From Bacillus mojavensis RO-H-1 = KCTC 3706 (GTDB lineage: Bacteria; Bacillota; Bacilli; Bacillales; Bacillaceae), in assembly GCF_000245335.1 (NCBI RefSeq), contig NZ_JH600284.1, positions 248,001-312,000 of the forward strand: a stretch of 64,000 nt of DNA. The letters run 5' to 3'. The notes beneath the pieces were generated by a model. The model did not search any database. It was not told where the DNA came from and was given only the letters and a program-made list of their open reading frames with translations. Shown in pieces: positions 55,254 to 63,946 of the stretch (its first letter is position 1; every line of letters begins with the position of its first letter). The position numbers and the translations under genes are program-made.

Positions 55254-56861
55254 ATGAACAAAAAGAAGCTCTCAATCCGCTGGAAAATCACAATCCTCTC
55301 CTACATACTCGTCATTTTCTCCTTTTTGATCGGCGGCATTGTGCTCATAGGCAATATTCAGCATACAGAGGAAAGGGAGCTGAAAAAACGGCTGATGAAT
55401 ACGGCTCGGACGGTGTCGGAGATGACCGAAGTGAAAGAGGCATTATCGCGAAAAGAACAAACAGAAGCTGTCCGTCATGCGGTTGAAGAGATCCGTATGA
55501 TCAATGAAGCAGACTACATTGTCGTCATGGACATGGATCATATTCGTTATACTCATCCTGTCAGCGCAAACATCGGAAAAAAGTCAAAGGGTGCAGATGA
55601 AGAGGCGGCGTTTGCGGAGCACATTTATTTCTCAGAAGCAACAGGCGAGATCGGAACGGCTGTCCGGGCCTTTTATCCGGTAAAGGATCAGGATTTGAAT
55701 CAGATCGGAGCGGTACTCGTTGGAAAAACACTGCCGGGGATGGTTGATATATTGTTTCATTTAAGAAGGGATATCGCCTTCATTGTAGTGCTGACACTCG
55801 GATTCGGCCTGGCAGGTTCGTTCCTCTTGGCCCGTCATATCAAAAAACAAATGTTTCAGCTCGAGCCCCATGAGATTGTCCGGATGTATGAAGAGCGAAC
55901 CGCTACCTTTCACTCTATGAATGAAGGCGTGATCGCCATTGACAACCGGCATATCATCACAATATTTAATGAAAAAGCCAAACAGATTTTTGAGGTGCAG
56001 GGCGATCTGGTCGGAAAGGTGATTTGGGATGTGCTCAAGGATTCGCGCCTGCCTGAAATCGTGGAGCGGAACAAAGCGGTTTATAATGAAGAAATTCGTG
56101 TCAGCGGAAAGGTCATCATGAGCAGCAGGATTCCGATCGTTATGAAGAAAAAAGTCATCGGCGCCGTCGCGATTTTTCAGGACAGAACAGAAGCGGCCAA
56201 GATGGCAGAGGAATTGACGGGTGTCAAAAACTTTGTCGAAGCGCTCCGCGTCCAAAATCATGAGCATATGAACAAGCTTCATACCATCGCAGGCCTGATC
56301 CAGCTCGGCAAATCCGAAAAAGCGCTGCAGCTGGCGTTTCAGACTTCAACCGAGCAGGAAAACGTCACTGAATTTCTGCATCGCTCCATTCAAAATGACG
56401 CCGCGGCGGGGCTTTTGCTAAGTAAAATCAGAAGGGGAAAAGAACTCGGCATTGCTGTGCATATTGATGAAAACAGCAGCCTGCAGCAATTTCCCGAGCA
56501 TGTCGACCAGCATGATATCGTCGTGCTTCTCGGCAACCTGATTGAAAATGCCTTCGGCTCGTTTGAAACCGTTCAGTCTGATGATAAACGAATTGACATC
56601 AGTATAGAACAAACGGAGGATATCCTAGCGATATTAATAGAAGATAACGGATGCGGGATTGAACACACACATATGCCGTACCTCTATGAAAAAGGATTTA
56701 CAGTGAATAAAACAGGCGGCACAGGCTATGGCCTCTATTTAGTCAAGCAAATAACAGACAAAGGGTCGGGTGCGATAGAGGTCGATTCACACCCGGGACA
56801 GGGCACGTCTTTTTCAATCGTTTTTCCGATGAAGGGAGAGGAATCGCAGCATGGCTCGTAA
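55254..56861 (+). CDS. dctS: C4-dicarboxylate sensor kinase DctS
   Basis: A 535-residue CitA/DcuS-type sensor kinase: transmembrane segments near 12-34 and 173-195 flank an extracytoplasmic PAS domain (about 40-170), then a cytoplasmic PAS (215-315), the histidine region VQNHEHMNKLHTIAGL near 340 and an ATPase domain with NLIENAF, EDNGCGI and GGTGYGLYLVK. It phosphorylates DctR, with which it overlaps by 11 bases. AAAGGAGAAG precedes the ATG. Confidence 0.93.
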   Translation: MNKKKLSIRWKITILSYILVIFSFLIGGIVLIGNIQHTEERELKKRLMNTARTVSEMTEVKEALSRKEQTEAVRHAVEEIRMINEADYIVVMDMDHIRYTHPVSANIGKKSKGADEEAAFAEHIYFSEATGEIGTAVRAFYPVKDQDLNQIGAVLVGKTLPGMVDILFHLRRDIAFIVVLTLGFGLAGSFLLARHIKKQMFQLEPHEIVRMYEERTATFHSMNEGVIAIDNRHIITIFNEKAKQIFEVQGDLVGKVIWDVLKDSRLPEIVERNKAVYNEEIRVSGKVIMSSRIPIVMKKKVIGAVAIFQDRTEAAKMAEELTGVKNFVEALRVQNHEHMNKLHTIAGLIQLGKSEKALQLAFQTSTEQENVTEFLHRSIQNDAAAGLLLSKIRRGKELGIAVHIDENSSLQQFPEHVDQHDIVVLLGNLIENAFGSFETVQSDDKRIDISIEQTEDILAILIEDNGCGIEHTHMPYLYEKGFTVNKTGGTGYGLYLVKQITDKGSGAIEVDSHPGQGTSFSIVFPMKGEESQHGS

Positions 56862-57531
56862 AGAAATCAAGGTTCTGCTCATTGAAGACGATCCGATGGT
56901 TCAGGAAGTAAATAAGGATTTCATCACAACCGTTAAAGGCTTTACCGTCTGTGCGCAAGCGGGAAACGGGGACGAAGGCATCAAGCTGATCAAAGAAAAG
57001 CAGCCTGAACTCGTGATTCTGGATGTATACATGCCGAAAAAAGACGGAATCAAAACCTTGCAGGAGATCAGAAGGCAAAAGCTTGAGGTAGATGTCATCG
57101 TCGTATCCGCTGCAAAAGACAAGGAAACAATTTCTCTTATGCTGCAAAATGGGGCAGTTGACTATATCTTAAAACCGTTTAAGCTCGAACGTATGAGACA
57201 GGCGCTTGAGAAATATAAGCGGTATAAACAAAAAATAGAGGAAAACGACACGCTGTCCCAGAATCAGCTCGATGCCATCCTCAATATCCCGCGGCAGACC
57301 GTACAGGATCTGCCGAAGGGGTTGAATCATTTTACGATGAATGAGCTCATTGCTTTTTTGAAGCAGCAAACTTCGCCTCTTTCTGCTGAAGAGGTTGCCA
57401 AGGCTCTCGGCATCGCCAGAGTGACAGCGAGGCGCTATCTTGATTATCTCGAAAAGAACGGAACGATTCAGCTTGATGTTCAGTACGGGGGAGTCGGACG
57501 CCCCGTCAACCGCTACATATTTAATATGTAA
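56851..57531 (+). CDS. dctR: Response regulator DctR
   Basis: A 226-residue CitB-type response regulator. The receiver has acidic IEDDP, the phosphorylated Asp in ILDVYMPKKDG (D58), and KPFKLER; the C-terminal helix-turn-helix reads LSAEEVAKALGIARVTARRYL. It activates dctP in the presence of C4-dicarboxylates. Two tandem copies of AGACCAAAA lie just after it at 57537 and may be its binding site. Confidence 0.93.
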   Translation: MARKEIKVLLIEDDPMVQEVNKDFITTVKGFTVCAQAGNGDEGIKLIKEKQPELVILDVYMPKKDGIKTLQEIRRQKLEVDVIVVSAAKDKETISLMLQNGAVDYILKPFKLERMRQALEKYKRYKQKIEENDTLSQNQLDAILNIPRQTVQDLPKGLNHFTMNELIAFLKQQTSPLSAEEVAKALGIARVTARRYLDYLEKNGTIQLDVQYGGVGRPVNRYIFNM

Positions 57532-57650
57532 ATCCGAGACCAAAAAGACCAAAATGTCCGTTATGAACATAAACTTCCCCGCCCCTTATGAAAACGCTAT
57601 CATTCTAGTAGGAAAGACACAAAGGCGACTAGGACAGGGGGAGGAAGAAT

Positions 57651-58916
57651 ATGAAACTGTTTAAAAATTTAACAGTTCAAGTCATAACCGCGGTCATCAT
57701 CGGGGTCATTGTCGGATTGGTTTGGCCGGATGTCGGCAAAGAAATGAAACCGCTTGGCGATACCTTTATCAACGCTGTGAAAATGGTAATCGCTCCAATC
57801 ATTTTCTTCACAATCGTTCTCGGGATTGCAAAAATGGGCGATATGAAGAAGGTTGGAAAAGTAGGGGGAAAAGCATTTATCTATTTCGAGGTTGTTACGA
57901 CCCTTGCACTCATTATCGGTTTATTTGTCGTTAATATTATGAAGCCGGGTGCGGGCCTCGATTACAGCAAGCTTGAAAAGGGAGATGTCTCACAATACAC
58001 GCAAAATGGCGGTCAGGGGATCGACTGGGTTGAATTTGTCACACACATCGTACCGTCCAACATGGTTGATGCCTTCGCAAAAGGGGACATTTTGCAGGTC
58101 TTATTCTTTTCCATTCTTTTCGGAGTCGGTCTAGCGGCGTTAGGTGAAAAAGGGAAAAGCGTCATTGATTTCTTTGATAAAATTTCACATGTCTTTTTCA
58201 AAATTATCGGCTATGTTATGCGTGCGGCTCCAATCGGCGCATTCGGAGCGATGGCGTATACGATCGGGCACTTTGGACTCGATTCCATCAAGCCGCTTGC
58301 CAGCTTAATGCTGTCTGTGTATATCACAATGTTCCTGTTTGTGTTTGTCGTTTTAAATATCATCTGCAAGCTATACGGATTCAGCCTTTGGAACTACCTG
58401 CGCTTTATCAAAGATGAGCTTCTCATCGTGCTCGGCACAAGCTCATCAGAATCGGTTCTTCCGAGAATGATGGATAAAATGGAGCGCTACGGCTGTTCAA
58501 AATCAGTCGTCGGGCTAGTTATTCCGACCGGCTATTCGTTTAACCTAGACGGAACATCCATTTATTTATCAATGGCGACTGTCTTTCTGGCTCAAGTGTT
58601 TGGAGTGGATCTCAGCATCGGGCAGCAAATAACGATTATCCTCGTTCTGATGCTGACTTCGAAGGGAGCAGCCGGTGTGACAGGAAGCGGATTTATCGTT
58701 CTTGCATCAACCCTCTCAGCCCTTCAGGTCATCCCGCTTGAGGGCCTTGCGCTTCTGCTCGGTGTCGACCGTTTCATGAGTGAAGGAAGAGCGATTGTGA
58801 ACCTGATCGGAAACGGAATCGCCACAATCATCGTTGCAAAAAGTGAAAAAGAATTCGATGAAGCAAAAAGCGTAGAGGCTGTGGAAGGCTTGAAAAAAAT
58901 GAAAACAGCAGTTTAA
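57651..58916 (+). CDS. dctP: C4-dicarboxylate transporter DctP
   Basis: A 421-residue DAACS-family symporter that imports succinate, fumarate and malate with cations. The serine-rich re-entrant loop is GTSSSESVLPRMMDKME near residue 263 and the substrate helix has NLDGTSIYLSMAT near 300, the C4-dicarboxylate (DctA) version. Compare NMDGT in the paralogue at 60372. GGGGGAGGA precedes the ATG. Its transcription depends on DctSR in B. subtilis. Confidence 0.94.
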   Translation: MKLFKNLTVQVITAVIIGVIVGLVWPDVGKEMKPLGDTFINAVKMVIAPIIFFTIVLGIAKMGDMKKVGKVGGKAFIYFEVVTTLALIIGLFVVNIMKPGAGLDYSKLEKGDVSQYTQNGGQGIDWVEFVTHIVPSNMVDAFAKGDILQVLFFSILFGVGLAALGEKGKSVIDFFDKISHVFFKIIGYVMRAAPIGAFGAMAYTIGHFGLDSIKPLASLMLSVYITMFLFVFVVLNIICKLYGFSLWNYLRFIKDELLIVLGTSSSESVLPRMMDKMERYGCSKSVVGLVIPTGYSFNLDGTSIYLSMATVFLAQVFGVDLSIGQQITIILVLMLTSKGAAGVTGSGFIVLASTLSALQVIPLEGLALLLGVDRFMSEGRAIVNLIGNGIATIIVAKSEKEFDEAKSVEAVEGLKKMKTAV

Positions 58917-58920
58917 AAAA

Positions 58921-58950
58921 AGAGCGGCCCATCCATGGGGCCGTTTTTTT
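58921..58950 (+). terminator. Terminator after dctP
   Basis: CGGCCC pairs with GGGCCG around ATCCATG, followed by seven T. Confidence 0.88.
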
Positions 58951-59065
58951 CATTGTTTAGAAATTATTAAGGTGTGGACAGAGACCTCAGCTATTTTTTT
59001 GTTATATAATTTACAAATGGATACTATATTGAATGAAGGACGTTTGTCCTAACAGGAGTGTATAA

Positions 59066-60118
59066 ATGGCCGCTTTAGTAAAATTTTTTCAGCACCCGGG
59101 AGTAAGGCGTTTTTCCATCTTTGTCGTGTTAACTGGTGTGTTATATCTATTTAAGAGCATGATCAACTTAATATTGCTGACCTTCATTTTCACATTTCTT
59201 ATGGATCGTTTGGAGCTTGTCGTCCGGCAGTTTTTGAGCCGTTTCTTCCGAGTGAGCCAGCGGATTGTCATTACATTTCTCTACATTTTGCTGGCCGTGC
59301 TGCTTACAGTCGGAGGGTTTGTGTTTTATCCGGTCGTTGCCGCACAGATTCAGCAGCTGATCAAGCAAATTAAACATATTGCGTATCATCCAAGCAGCAT
59401 TCCTTTCTTTGATGAGATCACAAGTGTTTTCGGAGATATTAATATCAGTTCGTATGTCAAAGAGGGTTTCAATGTACTTTATACGTATCTGGCCGATATC
59501 AGCACATTCGGCTTGCAGATCGTGATGGCGCTCATTCTCAGCATGTTCTTCTTATTTGAGAAAAAACGGCTGTCTGAATTTATGGAGCAGTTTAAAACGA
59601 GCAAGCTTGCTGTGTTTTATAATGAGATTGCTTTTTTCGGAGGAAAATTCGCGAGAACGTTCGGCAAGGTGCTTGAGGCACAATTTATCATCGCCCTCGT
59701 GAACTGTATACTGACTTTTATTGCGCTCTGGATTATGCACTTCCCTCAGCTATTGGGACTCTCCATCATGGTTTTCTTTCTCGGATTGATCCCGGTAGCA
59801 GGCGTTGTCATCTCCCTGATTCCGCTCAGTATTATTGCGTACAGCACAGGCGGCGGAATGTATGTGCTCTACATTGTACTTGTCATTTTCGCCATCCATG
59901 CGATTGAGACATATTTCCTCAATCCGAAGCTGATGTCAGCGAAAACAGAGCTGCCGATCTTTTTCACATTTACAGTCCTGATTTTTTCTGAGCATTTTCT
60001 AGGCATTTGGGGCTTAATTATCGGAATTCCGATCTTTGTATTTCTTCTTGATATTCTTGATGTGACGAACAAGGAAGATGGGCCCAAAAGATTCCGAGAA
60101 AAAAGTAACAAAAAATAG
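59066..60118 (+). CDS. ydbI: AI-2E transporter-family membrane protein YdbI
   Basis: A 350-residue membrane protein of the AI-2 exporter (PerM/TqsA) family with about eight transmembrane segments (FIFTFLMDRLELVV, GLIPVAGVVISLIP, NPKLMSAKTELPIFFTF, GLIIGIPIFVFLLDIL). It may export a solute or act as a Na+/H+ antiporter like some relatives; substrate unknown. A TATATAAT lies about 60 bases upstream. The c-di-AMP riboswitch starts 57 bases after its stop codon. Confidence 0.82.
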   Translation: MAALVKFFQHPGVRRFSIFVVLTGVLYLFKSMINLILLTFIFTFLMDRLELVVRQFLSRFFRVSQRIVITFLYILLAVLLTVGGFVFYPVVAAQIQQLIKQIKHIAYHPSSIPFFDEITSVFGDINISSYVKEGFNVLYTYLADISTFGLQIVMALILSMFFLFEKKRLSEFMEQFKTSKLAVFYNEIAFFGGKFARTFGKVLEAQFIIALVNCILTFIALWIMHFPQLLGLSIMVFFLGLIPVAGVVISLIPLSIIAYSTGGGMYVLYIVLVIFAIHAIETYFLNPKLMSAKTELPIFFTFTVLIFSEHFLGIWGLIIGIPIFVFLLDILDVTNKEDGPKRFREKSNKK

Positions 60119-60174
60119 TTTACAAAATTGGATCTTTTCTGTATAAATAAACTACATCATACAATAGTAAGCCA

Positions 60175-60286
60175 CACGCTTAATCCTTTTTAAAAGGAGT
60201 GGGGGACCCAATCTTTTGGGGTTTATTTTTCATCTGAAAAACGGACATCTCTTCGTCCGAACCCGGCAGCTAACCTCATCAGCGTG
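60175..60286 (+). ncRNA. c-di-AMP riboswitch (ydaO/yuaA class) of the symporter gene
   Basis: The P1 helix CACGCT (60175-60180) / AGCGTG (60281-60286) encloses TAATC, GGGGGACCCA, TGGGGTTTATT, and CCGAACCCGGCAGCTAACC followed by TCATC. These are the same conserved blocks, in the same order and spacing, as in the kimA leader at 43060. It differs in the variable hairpins, as expected for an independent copy rather than a recent duplication. Confidence 0.93.
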
Positions 60287-60318
60287 AAGAGAGAATCCTG
60301 TGGTTTTATGATACAGCC

Positions 60319-60351
60319 AAAGCCCGCGGGAGTCTCTCGCGGGCTTTTTTT
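60319..60351 (+). terminator. Riboswitch expression-platform terminator
   Basis: AAGCCCGCG pairs with CGCGGGCTT over GGAGTCTCT and is followed by TTTTTT. GAGAGA just after the aptamer can pair with TCTCTC in the terminator loop/3' arm, a possible antiterminator. Confidence 0.88.
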
Positions 60352-60371
60352 ACAAAAAAGGAGGAATGCGG

Positions 60372-61610
60372 ATGAAACTGGCAACAAAGATTATCATTGC
60401 ATTGGTTCTGGGCGCCGTCACGGGGATTATTTTGAACGTAACATCACCTGAATTATTTGAAAATTTGAATAAGTTTGTATTTGGCCCTCTTGGCACCATC
60501 TTTTTAAACCTCATCAAAATGCTTGTCGTACCGATTGTTTTTTTCTCTCTTACATTAGGAGTTGCCGGGCTTGGCGATCCTAAAAAGCTTGGCAGAATCG
60601 GTGTGAAGGCCATCTCTTATTTTCTCATCACGACAGCGGTGGCGATTACGATCGGGCTTATACTTGCGCTTGTCATTAAGCCGGGTGAGTTCGGCACTTA
60701 TGATGTCTCATCCGCTAAATTTGAGGCAGAAGAAGCACCGAGTATTGCTGACACACTTCTGAACATGATTCCGGCCAATCCCGTTCAAGCGATGACTGAA
60801 GGAAATATGCTCCAAATTATCGTGTTTTCCATTTTTGTCGGACTCGGGATTACGATGCTAGGCAAAAAAGCAGATATGCTTTTGAAAGTCGTTGAGCAGG
60901 GCAATGAACTGATGATGTATCTGGTCAACCTAGTCATGAAGTTTGCGCCATACGGCACGTTTGGTCTCATTGCGACAGCTATCGGCAGCCAGGGATTAAG
61001 TGCAATAAAAGCGATGGGGCTGTACATGATTGTTGTTACGCTGTCTCTTGTCATACATGCAATCGTCACCTACGGTTCAACAGTGGCCCTTTTAGCAAAA
61101 AGAAATCCGATTACGTTCTTTAAAGATTTCTCAGAAGTTATGGTCGTTGCGTTCAGTACCTCAAGCAGCAATGCAACACTTCCGGTATCAATGGATGTAG
61201 CCCAGAAAAAACTAAAAGTGCCTGAGCCGATCAGCAGCTTCGTTCAGCCGCTCGGCGCGACGATTAACATGGACGGTACAGCCATTATGCAAGGGGTGGC
61301 CACCATCTTTATTGCACAGGTATTCGGACATGATCTTACATTTACGCAATTGCTGATGGTGATATTGACGGCGGTATTAGCAAGTGTGGGTACCGCGGGT
61401 GTTCCGGGAGTCGGCTTGATTATGCTCGCCATGGTGCTTCAATCAGTTGGCCTGCCTGTTGAGGGCATCGGTTTGATCCTCGGAATAGACCGCTTGCTCG
61501 ATATGCTTCGTACAGTGGTCAACACAACAGGAGACGCGGCCTGTGCCGTCATCATTACAGAAACAGAAAAGAACAAACAGACGGAGCAAGCACCGACTCT
61601 ATCGGTTTAA
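60372..61610 (+). CDS. Glutamate/aspartate-type cation symporter (DAACS family)
   Basis: A 412-residue symporter of the dicarboxylate/amino acid:cation family with eight transmembrane helices and two hairpins. The serine-rich loop is STSSSNATLPVSMD near residue 262 and the substrate helix has GATINMDGTAIMQ near 300; NMDGT is the version found in glutamate/aspartate carriers, against NLDGT in DctP. ATG 60372 is seven bases from AAGGAGG; ATG 60366 is too close. A c-di-AMP riboswitch controls it. From memory ydbI and ydbJ are adjacent in 168, so this gene looks additional; no standard name is given. Confidence 0.88.
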   Translation: MKLATKIIIALVLGAVTGIILNVTSPELFENLNKFVFGPLGTIFLNLIKMLVVPIVFFSLTLGVAGLGDPKKLGRIGVKAISYFLITTAVAITIGLILALVIKPGEFGTYDVSSAKFEAEEAPSIADTLLNMIPANPVQAMTEGNMLQIIVFSIFVGLGITMLGKKADMLLKVVEQGNELMMYLVNLVMKFAPYGTFGLIATAIGSQGLSAIKAMGLYMIVVTLSLVIHAIVTYGSTVALLAKRNPITFFKDFSEVMVVAFSTSSSNATLPVSMDVAQKKLKVPEPISSFVQPLGATINMDGTAIMQGVATIFIAQVFGHDLTFTQLLMVILTAVLASVGTAGVPGVGLIMLAMVLQSVGLPVEGIGLILGIDRLLDMLRTVVNTTGDAACAVIITETEKNKQTEQAPTLSV

Positions 61611-61644
61611 CCAAACATTTGGAAGCAACAAATGCTATAATACA

Positions 61645-61679
61645 AACAGTGCCTATTTTTAGGCACTGTTTATTTTTTG
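61645..61679 (+). terminator. Terminator after the symporter gene
   Basis: AACAGTGCCTA pairs with TAGGCACTGTT over TTTT and is followed by TATTTTTT. A TATAAT directly precedes it (about 61636), so it could also act as a leader hairpin of ydbJ. Confidence 0.8.
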
Positions 61680-61700
61680 TCGAAAAAGGAGGAAGGCTTT

Positions 61701-62627
61701 ATGGCTGAGCCGATTTTACATATTGAAGGCCTTGATAAAAAAATAGGGTCTAAACAGATTTTAAAACAGATCAGCATGGACGTCAGGCAGGGAGAGATTA
61801 TCGGTCTTCTCGGTCCGAACGGTTCCGGAAAAACGACACTCATCCGCATCATCGTCGGGCTGTTAAAACAAAACAGCGGAAGCGTAGCCATCAACGGATT
61901 CAAGCATGATACTGAGTTCGAACAAGCGATGGAAGCTGTCGGTGCGATTGTGGAAAACCCTGAGTTTTACCCGTACCTGTCAGGCTGGGAAAACCTCAAA
62001 CACTTTGCAAATATGCACAAAAAAATAGATGATGAAAGACTGGACGAAGTTGTGGAACGAGTCGGGCTGACGTCAGCAATTGATGATAAGGTGAAAACCT
62101 ACTCACTCGGCATGCGCCAGCGTCTCGGCATTGCTCAGGCCATTCTTCACCGGCCGAAGCTTCTCATTTTAGATGAGCCGACAAACGGTCTTGATCCTGC
62201 CGGTATGAAGGATTTTCGCGACCATATTAAGGAGCTCGCCGAAGAGGAAGGAACGGCGGTTTTATTCGCCACTCATTTATTGCGTGAAGTTGAAGACCTG
62301 TGTGACCGTGTCATCATCATACAAAAAGGCGAGATCAAAGCAGAAGTGAGCCTGAATGGAGCCGGTCAGAAAACGGAAAAAGCCGTTATTGAAGTGCAGC
62401 CGGCGGAAAAAGCGATCGCTTGGCTGGTGGGCAATGGGTACACAGCTGAACGTAAAGGCGGCTCCATCGTGGTGGATATAGCGAAAGAAAATATACCAGA
62501 GCTGAACCGCTCACTAGTCGGACAAGGACTGAACGTATTTTCAATTATGACTTATACGCAGTCACTGGAAGATGAATTTATAAAAGCGACAACCGCTCAT
62601 CAAGAGGAGGGAGAAGAGCTTGTCTAA
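61701..62627 (+). CDS. ydbJ: ABC transporter ATP-binding protein YdbJ
   Basis: A 308-residue ATPase. Walker A is GPNGSGKTT near residue 40, the signature YSLGMRQRLG near 135, Walker B LLILDEPTNGLDP near 155 and the switch His in LFATHLL. The C-terminal 80 residues form an accessory domain as in bacitracin-type (BcrA) exporters. It pairs with the membrane protein YdbK. AAGGAGGAAGG precedes ATG 61701. Confidence 0.92.
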   Translation: MAEPILHIEGLDKKIGSKQILKQISMDVRQGEIIGLLGPNGSGKTTLIRIIVGLLKQNSGSVAINGFKHDTEFEQAMEAVGAIVENPEFYPYLSGWENLKHFANMHKKIDDERLDEVVERVGLTSAIDDKVKTYSLGMRQRLGIAQAILHRPKLLILDEPTNGLDPAGMKDFRDHIKELAEEEGTAVLFATHLLREVEDLCDRVIIIQKGEIKAEVSLNGAGQKTEKAVIEVQPAEKAIAWLVGNGYTAERKGGSIVVDIAKENIPELNRSLVGQGLNVFSIMTYTQSLEDEFIKATTAHQEEGEELV

Positions 62628-63387
62628 ATTAATATGGAATGAACATATGAAACTCTTTAATCGAAAAGTCACATTTGTTTCGCTTATATTGATGGCCGTT
62701 TTTCAATTTTTTATGGCGCTGATCATTAAACGGATCGTCATCAGTGCCGGAACTGACGAAAACTTCATCGGCTACTTTTCCTATACACCGAGCCTGAATA
62801 TCTTGCTGCAGGCGTTAACCATTGTGATTGCAGCGACGATTATTTCTAATGAATTTGATAAAAAGACAATTAAATTTCTGCTCATTCGCCCGGTCAAGCG
62901 GCAAAGGGTTTTTTGGTCGAAATTAATGACAGTTATAATGGTCAGCTTCTATCTTTATCTGACATACTACATTCTGGCTTTATTATTCGGTCTTGTCTTT
63001 TTTGGCACGTCCGTGACATCTGAATCAAAAACATTGTTCATCAACACATTGGAACTAATTGGCACAAACTGGCTTGAAGCGGTGCTGATGGGATTATTCG
63101 GTTTGCTTTGTTCATCACTGTTCCGCAACAGCGCCATTTCAGTTGTCGTTTCCTTTGTCGTTTTATATGGAGCAAGTTCACTTGTGCAAATCATGAAGCT
63201 GTTTGAAAACAAATGGGGAAGCTTTTTGCTTTTTGCAAACACAGACTTCACTCAATACAAAAGCGGACAAACGGCTCTGTTTTCAGGCATGACACCATTG
63301 TTCTCTGTAGGGATACTTGTAATTCATGCTGTTTTCTTCATTGCCGTTGCCTGGTGGAGCTTCTGCAAACGGGATGTTCGAATCTAA
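62620..63387 (+). CDS. ydbK: ABC transporter permease YdbK
   Basis: A 255-residue ABC-2 type permease with six transmembrane segments (about 18-38, 60-78, 105-128, 145-165, 172-190, 228-248). It begins with the cytoplasmic SKLIWNEHMKLFNRK and contains SNEFDKKTIKFLLIRPV, a typical motif of this group. The start is a TTG overlapping the ydbJ stop by eight bases. The cargo is unknown; related systems export peptide antibiotics or sodium. Confidence 0.88.
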   Translation: MSKLIWNEHMKLFNRKVTFVSLILMAVFQFFMALIIKRIVISAGTDENFIGYFSYTPSLNILLQALTIVIAATIISNEFDKKTIKFLLIRPVKRQRVFWSKLMTVIMVSFYLYLTYYILALLFGLVFFGTSVTSESKTLFINTLELIGTNWLEAVLMGLFGLLCSSLFRNSAISVVVSFVVLYGASSLVQIMKLFENKWGSFLLFANTDFTQYKSGQTALFSGMTPLFSVGILVIHAVFFIAVAWWSFCKRDVRI

Positions 63388-63482
63388 AGGCAAGGAATGA
63401 CATTTTTGTGAAAAAGCTCACGTAAATCAATATCAAACGATGTTTTGGTTTATAATAAAGGTACTGACGGAGGTGTCTCGAA

Positions 63483-63818
63483 TTGAGAAACTTTATTACC
63501 GCTTTACCGATTGTATTGCTGCTTGGATTCTCATTTGTGTCATTTATGTTCCAGTTTGAACATCTTGTGTATTTCAGGCTCGCGTTGGGATTGTTTTCTC
63601 TCGTGGGGCTGTACATGATATATAAAATGAAGACGGGTATCCGTTATTTTATCATTTATCTGTATGCAAGCTGGATTGTGCTTGCGGCAGTTACGGCCTT
63701 TGAAGAGCCGATCTTCTCAAGTTTTTTCTTCGGCGGATTGGTCATGACAATGGGTTACCTGACTTATATGCTCATTTATTTCGGTATGAAACAAGACCGG
63801 GATGCAAATCCGGTTTAA
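63483..63818 (+). CDS. ydbL: Small membrane protein YdbL
   Basis: A 111-residue protein with four predicted transmembrane segments and few charged residues; function unknown. The start is a TTG at 63483 with GGAGGTG upstream. It has its own TATAAT near 63453 (TTTATAATAAAGG), so it is probably not only co-transcribed with ydbK. A terminator follows. Confidence 0.78.
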   Translation: MRNFITALPIVLLLGFSFVSFMFQFEHLVYFRLALGLFSLVGLYMIYKMKTGIRYFIIYLYASWIVLAAVTAFEEPIFSSFFFGGLVMTMGYLTYMLIYFGMKQDRDANPV

Positions 63819-63850
63819 ACACGCTGTTCCCTTGGGAACGGCGTGTTTTT
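63819..63850 (+). terminator. Terminator after ydbL
   Basis: ACACGC-GTTCCC pairs with GGGAAC-GCGTGT (one G-T pair), followed by TTTTT. Confidence 0.88.
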
Positions 63851-63946
63851 CTATAGTGGACAAAATGTTAACAGTTGCGGAATCAACGCTGGAAATCTAT
63901 AATACATATTAAATTTATCGGAATTGAAAAAATGGGGGGCTGCCGG

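Noticed and set aside
60175..60351. T-box or amino-acid riboswitch ahead of the symporter
   Set aside because: There is no T-box sequence (AGGGTGGNACCGCG) and the blocks match the c-di-AMP class, as in the kimA leader.
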